A stretch of 64,000 bases of DNA from Boothiomyces macroporosus (lineage: Eukaryota; Chytridiomycota; Chytridiomycetes; Rhizophydiales; Terramycetaceae). Under the pieces are notes generated by a model. That model saw only the letters and a list, made by a program, of their open reading frames with translations. It was not told the DNA's origin and did no database searches. Where the stretch lies: contig JADGKB010000065.1 in the NCBI GenBank assembly GCA_027604185.1, forward strand, positions 1 to 64,000. Direction: 5' to 3'. Shown piece by piece: positions 10,528 to 25,421 of the stretch (positions are counted from its first letter, which is position 1; each line of letters begins with the position of its first letter). The translations under genes were made by a program, and so were the position numbers.

Positions 10528-11607
10528 ATGCGAAATATCATCCTAGCACCCATTATGCTGATGCCACTTGTTCTATCGCAGGCGGCCGGGCAGAGCAATA
10601 ATGGTGGAGCTACCTGCGCTGCCGACTATGTAACAAATTATGATCTTCCCCTACACATTGGGAGTGTATTTATAGTGTTTGCTGTCTCTGCAGCTGGTAT
10701 GTTTGGAGCAATGTTTGTAGACGGGTTCAAAGTACCGATTATTGGAAACATTTTGCATGTTCTAAAGTTTTTTGGTATGGGAATCATTGCTGGAACTGCT
10801 TGGATTCATTTGCTCCCTGATGCTTTCTCTCAGTTTTCTAATCCATGCTTGGGCGATAGCTGGAAGAGCTACGGAACCAATTATGTTGGTTTGTTTGGTG
10901 TCATAGCATCGTTTGTGGTTCAACTTTTAGAATTGGCTTCTTCACAGCATACCCACGAGCACGAGCATGAACTCATACTTAAAGACTTGGATCAGCTGCA
11001 TCATTCACATAATAGCTCTTTGAAAGATGAAGTTGATGACTTGGCAACAGAACCAGTTGTAGTGGCTGTCGACAATACAATGACAATGGAGTCTGTCATT
11101 CCACACAAGCATACACCAATCGACCCTCAAAAAAGATTTCAAACCATCATATTGGAATCTGGCATTTTGGTTCACTCTCTCATCATTGGTTTAACTCTTG
11201 GGGTAACACCAGATATCGGATTTATCTCACTTTTAATTGCAATCAGCTTCCATCAAATGTTTGAAGGAATGGCACTAGGGATTCTAATTTCAAATGCAAA
11301 GTTTGATACCAAAGTCAAATACGTCTTGGGATTCTTATACCCCCTCACAACCCCAATTGGAATATCGATTGGTATATCGGTCCGCAATATCTTTAACGCA
11401 AACGATCCAAAGATGATTTTGATCCAAGGCATCTTGGATTCCATATCTGCTGGTATTCTGTTTTACAATTGTTACGCAGAGCTTATTAGTAACGAAATCA
11501 ATCATAGTCCTAGTTTCAAGAGATTTTCTAAACAATTTAAAGCTGCTTGTTTCCTAGCAATGTACGCTGGAGCATCAGCCATGGCAATAATAGGTATCTG
11601 GGCTTAA
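10528..11607 (+). CDS. ZIP-family zinc/iron transporter (ZRT-like)
   Basis: A single exon of 359 residues. The ATG at 10528 is chosen because it begins a good signal sequence (MRNIILAPIMLMPLVLSQA); an earlier in-frame ATG at 10450 would add 26 residues. Eight membrane segments can be traced. The variable loop is His-rich (HTHEHEHE, then HHSH). The family metal-path motifs are present in TM4 (VHSLIIGLTLG) and TM5 (HQMFEGMALG). ZIP proteins carry Zn2+ or Fe2+ into the cytosol, usually at the plasma membrane. The gene ends 17 bp from the convergent TLC gene. Confidence 0.9.
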   Translation: MRNIILAPIMLMPLVLSQAAGQSNNGGATCAADYVTNYDLPLHIGSVFIVFAVSAAGMFGAMFVDGFKVPIIGNILHVLKFFGMGIIAGTAWIHLLPDAFSQFSNPCLGDSWKSYGTNYVGLFGVIASFVVQLLELASSQHTHEHEHELILKDLDQLHHSHNSSLKDEVDDLATEPVVVAVDNTMTMESVIPHKHTPIDPQKRFQTIILESGILVHSLIIGLTLGVTPDIGFISLLIAISFHQMFEGMALGILISNAKFDTKVKYVLGFLYPLTTPIGISIGISVRNIFNANDPKMILIQGILDSISAGILFYNCYAELISNEINHSPSFKRFSKQFKAACFLAMYAGASAMAIIGIWA

Positions 11608-11624
11608 TAAACAAAATACTAGAG

Positions 11625-12311
11625 TTACATGAACTTTATTTTTGGGTTCATATAAGAATTATACCACTTTCTAAACCAGTGTAAATGCATTGGGTAGCTG
11701 ACTGCGACATAAAACACGAATCTGCTGAATCCAAACCATTGGAAATACTGTAGAATAATATATCCGTGGAAAAGAACCCTGGTAGTAAAAAACAGCAGTC
11801 CAAATCCCAGGTCGCTTTTCCATTTCTGGTTCAGGTTTCCCATTGTCAATACAAAAGTAGGGTATTCCATCAAACAAAATGGTCCCATTAGTCCGCCCAC
11901 TCCATGACGAAGAAAATCAAATAGAATAAGCAAGTACAGTGTATGATGGATGTATCCAGTGACCAACCCAAACCTTTTAGGATAATGTAGTTTACCAAGT
12001 ACCATGTCCACCATCAAATAAGAGATGAAACAGGCAGCAATGAAATTTGATATCCAGTTATTCACCCAGCTAAAGTCCTGTCGTACCAACAAATGGTAGC
12101 AAAACGGAATTGAAATGGAGCACACTGGAATAGTAATAAAAAATGTAGTCAACCAAGCTATTTGTTTTGAATTATCGACAAATATCTTTTCATTAGTGTT
12201 TTTGACTTTGTAAAACATCACTATTTGAAAGAGGGTATACAGTGTGAAACTGGTCAAGAATGTTTGATTCTGGAAATTCGACACTTGGGCTGTAATTAGA
12301 GTAGAGTTCAT
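11625..12311 (-). CDS. TLC-domain multipass membrane protein
   Basis: A single-exon protein of 228 residues with about six to seven hydrophobic spans. The TLC (TRAM-LAG1-CLN8) pattern is visible: GYIHHTLYLLIL with the conserved paired His, then CLMEYPTFVL, and a C-terminal PMHLHWFRKWY. It is closer in length and layout to the TLCD/TMEM56 group than to ceramide synthases, which are longer. Family members act in the ER or plasma membrane in lipid handling; the exact role cannot be read here. Confidence 0.75.
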   Translation of the reverse strand: MNSTLITAQVSNFQNQTFLTSFTLYTLFQIVMFYKVKNTNEKIFVDNSKQIAWLTTFFITIPVCSISIPFCYHLLVRQDFSWVNNWISNFIAACFISYLMVDMVLGKLHYPKRFGLVTGYIHHTLYLLILFDFLRHGVGGLMGPFCLMEYPTFVLTMGNLNQKWKSDLGFGLLFFTTRVLFHGYIILQYFQWFGFSRFVFYVAVSYPMHLHWFRKWYNSYMNPKIKFM

Positions 12312-12553
12312 ACAGAGCTGTTGTTACCAGGGGTTTTATAGCTGGTATTCATGTGATGTGCCCATATCGTGTGATTTGTTTGTATTGGCTTTGAGTGAGG
12401 CACATGTGGACAGCTGATGCCCATTGTCCAACTTTGTCCAGATTTAATGTCGGCCCGTAATTAACATTCTGATTTGTTCTGTCCAATCGTATTACTTCAA
12501 TCGCTCAATTTCAATCATTCCAGCCCTAGTAGAAAAATAAAAACCAATATAAA

Positions 12554-13522
12554 TTATTCTTTTATTGTATTAAAGAAGGGGCCTACGTTAACATCACTTA
12601 CTAGTCAGAGCCATATCAGCACTAATACGCTTTTCAGGAGCATACTCCAACATTCGCTTTATCAATACTACACCGTCTCCCTGCAGCTTTGGTACAATGG
12701 TTGCTAAATCTACTGCTGGATAAATAGGAAAGTCTGGCTTATAATCTGGTATTTCAGATATCCTTGGCCATATAATTTCATTAGGGGTACCCAGAGTCTG
12801 AAATATCTTTAACAACTGGTCTCTAATTGAAATGCCAGGGAATAGCGGTCTTCCAGTAGCCATTTCTGCCATTATACAGCCTATATTAATCCGAAATACC
12901 TATAGACCACATGTCAATGGTGTTTGAATAGTTGCGAGATCCCATAAGCACATCTGGACTCCTATACCACAAAGTTACCACCTGAATCAAATACAAACTA
13001 CTTCATGCGAATATCCTCGCACCGGTATTCCGACTGCTCTCGCCAATCCAAAATCAGCCAATTTCAATTCCATCTTTTTGTTGATCAACAAGTTTTGCGG
13101 TTTAAGGTCCCTATGTAAAACCCTATGTTCATGACAATACGCAATCCCTTCTAATAACTGATGCATAAGCAATTGAATAGTGTTGACTGAAATGTCGCCT
13201 GCATTAATAGTGAGTACCGGCATTGCTATCCAAGTACTTTTTCAAATCCGAATCAAGGTATTCAAAAACCAGAGTCAGTTTCTTTTCGGTATGAATCACA
13301 TCGTACAGCTTTACAATATTGGGATGCTTGAGCTCCTTTAATAGTGATATTTCTCTTATTGCTGTACAGGGAACTCCCTCTTCCTCATTGTCCAATCTGA
13401 TCCTCTTCAGCGCTACAACAGCCCCCGTCTCTTTATTCTGCGCCTTGTACACTATGCCATAGGTTCCTTTTTAATCGCAATGTACCCTCTCCTAGCTTTT
13501 CTATTTTCTGGTATTTTTCCAT
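12554..13522 (-). CDS. Cyclin-dependent kinase, CDK5/Pho85 type
   Basis: Six exons with five introns of 19-20 nt (13467-13485, 13199-13217, 12982-13001, 12881-12899, 12583-12601) give 290 residues, close to CDK5 (292). Motifs: glycine loop [10 protein letters not shown], catalytic Lys in VALKRIRL, cyclin-binding helix [20 protein letters not shown], and an activation loop [13 protein letters not shown] with Ser where other CDKs have Thr, as in CDK5 and Pho85. The C-terminus [12 protein letters not shown] matches the family end. It is likely to be cyclin-activated and to serve nutrient, polarity or cell-cycle signalling. The start is fixed by the 37-nt first exon. Confidence 0.9.
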
Positions 13523-13542
13523 TTGATTAAGAATTCAGAAAG

Positions 13543-13743
13543 TCATGTGACATGAACGTTTTGATTTCTAGTGATGGTTGCCAGTTGAATACTAGTGATG
13601 CTTCCCTCTAATATTTGCTCTAGATAATTGGTATCGATGATAAATTTCCAGATTGAGTTGAAATCATTCAGAAGTGGAGTTGGATCCCAACTTGGCTCCA
13701 TCAATTTTACATCTAAATTAGCCCAACAAGATTCTATTCTCAA
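13543..13743 (-). CDS. Small ORF upstream of the CDK gene (uncertain)
   Basis: An open frame of 66 codons ending 20 bp upstream of the CDK start on the same strand. Its composition is protein-like (Trp, Asp and Ile rich; SIWKFIIDTNYLEQIL). The first in-frame ATG would leave about 52 residues. A 22-nt GT...AG segment lies just upstream of the frame, but I could not find an ATG exon to join. It fills the divergent spacer between the kinase and the ABCC gene. It may be a genuine small gene or chance. Confidence 0.25.
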   Translation of the reverse strand: MRIESCWANLDVKLMEPSWDPTPLLNDFNSIWKFIIDTNYLEQILEGSITSIQLATITRNQNVHVT

Positions 13744-13818
13744 GTTGCTTTTATGAAGCCGAGGATTACCCTCGACGTGTTGAATTTTTTTTGATTTTGA
13801 ATTTTTCCCTGCTTATTA

Positions 13819-18204
<4,386 letters not shown>

Positions 18205-18213
18205 AACTTCATT

Positions 18214-18264
18214 CTGCGTGTCTTTCAAACTTTATTCTGCAACGACTGCGTGTCTTTCAAACTT
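18214..18264 (+). repeat. 19-bp direct repeat downstream of ABCC
   Basis: The 19-mer CTGCGTGTCTTTCAAACTT occurs at 18214-18232 and again at 18246-18264, a 32-bp period, in the 140-bp spacer between the ABCC stop and the CCP start. It could be a local slippage duplication or a paired protein-binding site. Confidence 0.75.
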
Positions 18265-18344
18265 GTTTCATTTGACCTGTATCACGCAGAGTGATGTCAT
18301 TCCACTTACGCGCAGAGCTTGCTCACTACAATCTTTTACGCACT

Positions 18345-21300
18345 ATGATAAAGAAAGGTTCTCTGGCAAAGAGAGCTGAAAAATTAAAGAAGCCCATAGT
18401 GGACCAGCAGTCTAACCTGCCCATTCTAAAAACCCCAAAACTGAAAGCAATTAGCTTACCAAAATTGTAATTCCCAATAACAGTAGAAAGTCAAGGGATT
18501 CGAGTCAAGCAATTACCGCTGCAAATGTTCCTGGACCGGTTTTAAGAATTTTATTGGCTATATCGCAAACTCTGGATGAAGATTTGTCCAAGGACGATAT
18601 GGCACATGCTAAAGAATCATCAGCATTCCAGTCGACTGAGAGAACCAGTAGTATATCGTCTAGAGATGAGACTTGTGTCCTTGTTTCGGAAATGTCACGG
18701 GTATCAATATCTTCATCTCTTCTGGATAGCTTGGAAACTGAGGTGGGTGAATTCAATGCTGAGAAATCGTCGATATCCAACGAGGCAAAACGGAAAATCA
18801 TCAGATGCTGCTTGGATTTAAAGAGGCTAATCGACAAGGATAACAATCCCATTTCAGCTGGTAAATCACCATTAAACCAAGACTCTGTAATTCAGAAATC
18901 ACTTTTTTCAAAGTCAAATACCAACGTCACCGTTCTCTTTAGGTGTCTAAAGGTAAATTGGTGATAATTCCAGGAAATTTGCGATGTCGACACTTCAATC
19001 GTTATTACGAATCTCCTGTTGAGACTAATCACTTCATGCGAGAGTGCATCGAGTAATATGATAATGATGACAAAGAAAAATCTGTGTCAAGTGCTCTTGG
19101 TTACCATTTACAATATCCATCATGACTATTTAAACAATTCTTCAATTCCTAACCTTTCGTTGAACATTCTGCAGAAAATAGACGATATTTTCAACAACAC
19201 TTACACCATACTATGCAGACTTTCAAAATATGGTAATTTTGAATTTATAAAAGAACCGAAATTAGCTTTACTAGCAAGGCTTCATGGAGCAGTACCGATA
19301 ACAGTCAAAGCCCTCAAGCGAAGTGTCGAGAGAAAGGATATTGGGTTAATGACAATCACCTTCAATATGCTTCGAATATTCGCCTCTAAAAATGGTAAGC
19401 TAGAGTTAATAAGACAATAATTTATCAGTCATTCAAAAGAGCAATCTTGTCCCTTTACTTGATGGAATATTCAAAAATCTTGCGCAACAAGTAAACTCAT
19501 CCAAATTTGACAATGCGATAGAGCTAATGGCGTACTTGGCAAAGTCCAAATCTACAGCACAGGAAATAGTAAAGACGTTTGGAATGAAATTCTTTCTTGG
19601 ATACAGCTGTTCAGTCTTTGAAGGATTGCAAAAAGCAGCATTGAAAGCCATTAAAATTTTAAATGAATATGGTAAGATTTCCCTAACACGATTTTGGAAA
19701 GAAGGCGTTTGACTTTGCAGATGGCTCAAAAATTCTGTCTGACTTGTTGAACAGCTTGCTTCAATGTAAAATTTCGATAATCGATAGCATCTGAATGTGT
19801 GAATATGTCCTTGACTTCAGTTAATTCTGTCACGTCGCTTCTGGTTGGTGCATTGAGATCAGCAGCTGGTCAAGCTGATCTGCCATTCTTGGAGTTTTAC
19901 ACTGACCGAAATTTCCCACTACCAACTGAGCCAACTCTGCCAAAAACTTCTGAAAGCAGGATTTCACAGCCAAAACATTTCGAGTCGGCACCAAACTTGT
20001 ACACTATGCCTCCTCCCCCACCAGTCTTGGGTCAGAGACCAAAAACTTCGCCCAACTTGACTCAATGTGTGGATTACAAGGATGTTGAAACTGATTATGA
20101 GGATATTGTTGATGAATTTGCCCAAGATCTACAGAAAGGGAAATCTAAAGGACAAGCTATTCCACCACAGTCTATTCAGGATCTTGTCCACTCAAAACTG
20201 AGAAAGTTATGTCCAGAATTATCCTATTTGGAGAATATTCCGATAGCAAAATGTGATACACCAAACAGCAACATTAGTGTTCGCCATGTACAGCCAATGG
20301 CACCTGGGAAACATTTTGTTTGTCGTAACCTAGTAAATGGGGATTCTGAACAATTGCTGAGACGATCTCCAATGATTTTTAGGTACCTTTGTATTAATAT
20401 AAGTTAGAAAGGTCATGTTTGATCAAACAGCGAGGATGTTTCAGCAGTTTTCCAAGGGAACGATAGTATACGATGTGATGGATTCCTCAAAGTCTCCCAA
20501 AGTAAATGACGGGTATCTAAAATTTAATCAAGAACGTTGCTATTCGACTCTAGATTTGAAAGTGGAAATCTGCAATTAGCAATCAAAGTTTCCCAGTATG
20601 AATACGACTTGCTCATTGAGTCTGATATCAACTCTGTCCCAGGAAAACACAACCAAGTACTTGAAGCTAATTTAGTGGTTCTATTTTTCAGTAAAGAGAA
20701 TGATGACAAATACAGCATATAAATTCAATATTTTGAACTTGAGTAAACCAGCCAGCCAATTTAACAATGGCATGCAGCCAGTAATGTATTCTGTTGAAGA
20801 CCCAGGATGGAAAAGAGTGGGCGACTATGTATTTTACATAAAGTAAGTCGAAATTTAAACTAGAAACCATTACAGGAAGCCTGGAGTAGACTCTAGTACG
20901 CTGGACTCTGTTGCTGCTGATGCGAATACCTTTTCAACACTAGTAATGGCAATTACATTTAAAACTCCAAACGATACATGTTACTTTGCGTATCATTACC
21001 CATATACTTACTCTGAGCTGCAAAGATCTTTGTATCAACTAAGCAGTTACTCTAATTTCAAAAATGTTTGCAGAAGAGCTTTACTTTGCAGAACATTAGG
21101 CGGAAATGACTGCATTTTATTGACAATCACTGATTTTGTAAATAGTAATTCGCATGTAACGTAGATGATGTACCAATCAAGGATAGGAAATATGTTTTGC
21201 TCAGTGCTAGAGTGCATCCTGGTGAAAGTAACTCTAGCCATATGATGAACGGCCTGATTCAGTTCCTTCTCAGTGGTGACGAAACTGCTGTTAATTTGAG

Positions 21301-22128
21301 AAAAAATTGTGTATTCAAAATTGTACCCATGCTTAATCCTGATGGAACAATTAATGGAAGTCACAGATGCTCTCTGGCTGGATTTGATCTTAATCGACAG
21401 TGGAAATCACCATCAAGAGTACTATCTCCAACCATATTTTGGACAAAACTTTTATACCGGTTCTTGATTAGACTCAACTGCCAGATCCTAGTACATAATT
21501 CACTAATCTAGTTATCCTGTGATTTCCATGGCCATTCAAGGAAAAAGAATGCCTTTATATTTGGTTGTGAGAATCCTGCTGGTACAGAAATAGAAGGCCT
21601 TGAAAAGATATTCCCTCAGATATTGACACAGCAGGCATCAATATTTGATTTTAATTCATGTCGCTTTAATATCGAGAAATCCAAAGAATCAACTGCCAGA
21701 GTAGTTTTACGACAAGAATTTAAAATAATCAACAGTTTCACACTAGAATCTACCTATTGCGGAATGGACTTTGGTGAAAAAAGAGTACTTGAGACTAAAT
21801 TTAGGGGATGCAAGTGCAGATACCAGATTTGGAGAAAATGGGAGTCGATTTTGCCAAGGCTGTTAATACACTGTTGAATCACACAGAAGTGCACAAGATG
21901 TGCTCAAAGAATATAGTTGATTTATCAAAATCAGTAAAGTCTACACCCTGTTCATCCGATCAATCGCCAGTAGCTACTCCTAAGCGACCTCGAAAAGTGA
22001 AAAAGAGCACTGCCAAGCAGTTAGCGAAAAAGAGCATTGAAGCGAAAAAGAAGGAAAAGAAGCCGCCAGTTAGGGAAGAACAAGAAGAAAACAGTGATAA
22101 TTCAGATGATGATTCAGACGATGGTTAG
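18345..22128 (+). CDS. CCP1/AGTPBP1-like tubulin deglutamylase (M14 carboxypeptidase)
   Basis: Thirteen exons and twelve introns of 19-25 nt give 1,176 residues. The first 480 residues are helical, ARM-like, as in animal CCP1/Nna1. A Pro-rich linker and an acidic stretch follow, then the CCP N-domain, then the M14 domain. Zinc ligands are in ARVHPGES (His, Glu) and DFHGH (His); the substrate segment is DLNRQW; the catalytic Glu is likely in RVVLRQEF. The tail is Lys-rich, then acidic. Family enzymes trim polyglutamate chains from tubulin, mainly in cilia and centrioles. The fourth intron (19672) has either a CG acceptor (19 nt) or a distant AG (49 nt). The gene converges on PIF1, 53 bp away. 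Confidence 0.88.
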
Positions 22129-22181
22129 CAATCTCAATGTTCACATATATATTATTTTATGGATTAAATAGTTCGAGACAT

Positions 22182-24197
22182 TTATAAAATTCGATTACCT
22201 AGATTAAATGCAATTACTTTTTTATCGACTTTGACTTTTGAACGGTCAAAATTCTTTACTTGTAATCCTTCTAATGATGTGCATCTCGATAGCGCGACAT
22301 AAGTCTGGCTGCACTCGAAAATATTCTTTAAATCTACATAAACGCTGTCAAGAGTTTGTCCTTGGCATTTATGGATGCTTCTAGTATTAATAATAGTTAC
22401 AATGCATAAGCTAGAATGATAGGAAACTGCATTCGAGTTGCTAAAGGATTTTTATCAGCCCTGAATATTTCAAATTTCTCTCTTCCCAATGTTACTTTAC
22501 TATTTTTGAACTTTACTACTATTCCTTCGTCTTCAAAAGACTCTACCGTTCCAATTGCTCCGTTGTACAACGATTTACAATTTTTAATTAGCATTACACT
22601 TGCGCCTACACGTAATGTCAATTTAGCTGGAGCCAAGAGTGATTCATTTAATTTTTGTGTCAATTTCTCGTCGTGGGTATCATCAACAGCATTAAAACTT
22701 CGAACCGTTCCCCCTAGTTTTGCTAATTGCGTTGTATTTTCTTTCTCAACCTCAGCTCTAGTTGGGAACAGTTTAGTACATGCATGGAATTTAGTTTCTA
22801 CGTCATTGTCTTCCAAAGCTTTAAATAGCTGAGCAGCATCATCGCTCACTTTACCAAGCCGAAGCTCGTTCAATATATGCATAAACACAGCTTCTGTTTG
22901 TCTATAGATTTTTTTCAAATACACCATTTGTAATTTTAAATTTTTCCATGCTGTATTAGCAAATTGTACCTTCGCTTTCAAAGACATATTTTGCATCTTT
23001 TGCTGGGGGAGGTAATTGAAGAAAATCTCCACATAATACTACTTGAATACCGCCAAATGGCTCATCAGAGTTACGGATACGCCTTGCCAAGAAATCCAAC
23101 TTGTCAAAATAATCTGCCTCGATCATTGATATTTCATCAATAATCAACATCTTCAGGTTTTTCCATCTGGCGACACTCTGCTGAGACTTCTTTAGAAATC
23201 CAACGCACTGCTCACGAGTACCTTTTCCTAAGCCAATTCCAGCAAATGAATGTAAAGTACATCCTCCAATATTATACGCAGCAACCCCAGTAGCAGCTAC
23301 GGTAAGAAATGGTTACCTGTAAGTGCATATTTATCTTCCGGCAGTCCAAACTTTTTCCATCGTTTAACTAATTCTTTCAAAACAAAAGACTATATGTAAG
23401 CCATAGATAACCTTTCCAGTACCAGCATTTCCAGTAAAAAAGAAGGATTTCCCTGAAAACACCAGAGTCATTATTTGCTCTTGTTCTGTGGACAGCACTG
23501 AAAGAGCTTTTGTCTTTCTTTCCTTTTTCACTGAAGAAGTAAATTCTGCGGGTCCAGATTCGTTCAAGGAATGGTTAGGAATATGTCCCATATCATTCGT
23601 AGGCTCTGATTTCACCGCAGTTCTTTTATTGGATTGGTTATCTCCTGGTAACTTTCTCTTTAGAACAGCTGGATCCGTTATTCGTAATTTTCCTCCTTGA
23701 ACTTCTGCATTGACTTCTGAACCTCCTTGATATACTTTGAATTTTAATGGGTAGTTATTCACTCGTGGTTTGGTGCCGTACTTTAACTTTGGATCCACAG
23801 GGACTCTTGGTTCAGCTTGTGTCTTAGAGGATATCAATCGGGGCTGTTCCAAAGATTCATTTTGTTCCTCTCGTTTCTGCCTGAAAATCCCTCTACCAAA
23901 ATTATTGAGCTGAATATCTGGTTTCTTTTCTGCCATCTGGTATGCATATAATTGTGCTTCCGGCGGTTGTCTATTCTCCTTTAGGGTAGGATCTCCAGGT
24001 CTTGAAACTGCCCCATCCGCTCTTGATTTACCTTCCTGCCTGGTGCTATTGACTCCTAGGCTCACTGGCAGAGATTGTTTTGTTTTTTCAAAATCTACTC
24101 CCTTTGGTTTTTTCTTTTCCCAAGATGTCGATTTCATTTGGACAACTATTCGCTCGGACATTTCCACGATATCGCTGGTACAAGACATGAAATCCAA
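22182..24197 (-). CDS. PIF1-family 5'-3' DNA helicase
   Basis: Five exons with introns of 19-22 nt (23390-23411, 23297-23316, 22951-22969, 22381-22400) give 644 residues. Residues 1-240 are disordered and rich in Lys, Gln and Pro. The helicase follows: Walker A GNAGTGKS, then [23 protein letters not shown], Walker [23 protein letters not shown], and C-terminal [10 protein letters not shown] and YVALSRC motifs. PIF1 helicases act at G-quadruplexes, telomeres, stalled forks and mitochondrial DNA. The first intron begins GTTATC, unlike the usual GTAA or GTAC. A mitochondrial leader is not obvious. Confidence 0.92.
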
Positions 24198-24227
24198 TCG
24201 ATTACAATCACATGAAATACAATCAAA

Positions 24228-24474
24228 CTACAAAGGATCGCTTGCCAGGAAATAAGTTTCACCAGGTTGACCAATAATACCAGTCGCGTAAGTTTGGAAT
24301 TGCCTATCCCATGTAAGAGTATATCCGGGAACGATTTTTAGAAAATTTTGTTGATCAGTGTCCTTTGGTGTGATTTTTAAGTTGAGCCAGCGGAGCCAAG
24401 TTTCCAAAAAGATTTCAATGCTCACACAGACACTGTTAATTCAAGTTGTATACTCTGCTTCTCTGCAGGGAAAG
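24228..24474 (-). CDS. Small minus-strand protein (uncertain, overlaps antisense gene)
   Basis: A protein-like frame (SIEIFLETWLRWLNLKI to PGETYFLASDPL) runs from 24432 to 24228. A 21-nt GT...AG intron at 24433-24453 joins it to a Pro-rich upstream stretch that stays open to about 24525, but no ATG was found. The coordinates give the supported part only. It overlaps, antisense, the first exon of the plus-strand GPI-type gene, so at most one of the two overlapping ends may be correct. No family recognised. Confidence 0.3.
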
Positions 24475-24785
24475 CTTGGAAGCGAAGGCGGGATAAATGG
24501 AAGAGTAACTGGAGGTAATGCCGTACTAATCTAGACCCATTAGTGCCAGCCACCACTGTTCCTCATTTAGCATCAAGCATAGTGGTAATAGAAGCTCCCA
24601 AAACTACCATCAATCCAGTAGTTACAAACAGTCCCAAGAGTCCTACCACAGCACCTAGCCCTACTTCAGTCCCAAACCAGAACTCTGACCCGCAACAGAA
24701 TATCAACTATGATCCCAGACCAACCAATTCTGCTTGTAGACCGTTATCTATCTCGCTGTTTCTATTATGCAGTATCTTGCTGTAA
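24418..24785 (+). CDS. Small secreted, likely GPI-anchored Ser/Thr/Pro-rich protein
   Basis: Two exons with a 20-nt intron (24515-24534) give 115 residues. The start (MLTQTLLIQVVYSASLQG) could be a signal peptide. Most of the second exon is Thr/Ser/Pro/Asn-rich (PKSPTTAPSPTSVPNQN), suited to O-glycosylation. The C-terminus has a small-residue site (TNSACR) followed by a hydrophobic tail (LSISLFLLCSILL), the usual GPI-attachment signal. It is probably a cell-surface or wall protein. The C-terminal exon is well supported; the first exon is less so because a minus-strand frame competes there. Confidence 0.5.
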
Positions 24786-24854
24786 ACAATGAGTGCGGCA
24801 TTATAAAATTAACCAATCAAATTACAGTAATATGCATGGAGAAATAGAGGAGGG

Positions 24855-25235
24855 GTGATACGCTTGACAATCAAACGTCATCACTTTTTTCAAAAAAACT
24901 ATTTAAATGCCAAGCACTGGGGTAATAAAACACTAAACAAGACATTTATAAAGTCTAGTATCGGATTGCATTCAGCAACCACAGTATACATTGATAACAA
25001 ATTTTATAGTAAATATAAACCAGTTGTGTCTTCAGGTCTAAATGAGACGTGTCAATCTACTACCATCCCGTTAAGGAAACCTAGAAAAAAGGAGAAGAGA
25101 TACTCGCTATTAAAACGCGCTATTCTAAATAGTTTTAATCAAGCGACTGGGTTTGACATGGACCAAGTAGATTTTGAAGATAATGATGACTGTCTTGAAG
25201 ACGATCTTGAAATTAACCAAGAATATGAAATTTGA
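24855..25235 (+). pseudogene. Acidic nuclear-type protein, truncated at duplication junction
   Basis: The left copy carries only the first 126 codons of the gene that is complete at 43685-44383. The codons match up to the junction at 25232/25233, and the next codon, made of ABCG-derived bases, is TGA. The tail with the basic KKRKFDEDDQPLKRQ segment is lost. The truncated product would keep the basic N-terminal part and half of the acidic stretch. Confidence 0.8.
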
Positions 25236-25383
25236 TATCTTGCCAGATACGGCCATCAAATCCATGCTGTTGATCTGGATTGTTTTACGAATTGCCCAAT
25301 TCGCATTACTTTACCAAGACTCGTTCATCGACTCTCTAACTCGCTTCCGCAATTCCAAGCTGAATTTGTTTTCATTGCCTTAA
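25233..25383 (+). pseudogene. 3' fragment of the ABCG gene at the duplication junction
   Basis: The last 50 codons (ILPDTAIKSM onward) and stop of the esterase-ABCG gene, without promoter or start. An ATG at 25174 in the upstream gene opens a chimeric frame that runs through the junction into this fragment, giving 69 residues with one hydrophobic span. There is no reason to think it is used. Confidence 0.85.
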
Positions 25384-25421
25384 ATATATTTCTGATTTTC
25401 AAGTTTGGAATTTTTTGGAAA

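Noticed and set aside
18467..18483. 17-nt intron as first CCP intron
   Set aside because: It keeps frame, but the 20-nt version ending at the next AG fits the length range of the other introns; not decidable without RNA.
25174..25383. Chimeric 69-codon ORF across the duplication junction as a functional gene
   Set aside because: It begins inside another gene's frame and ends in an ABCG scrap; it is explained by the breakpoint and has no promoter of its own.
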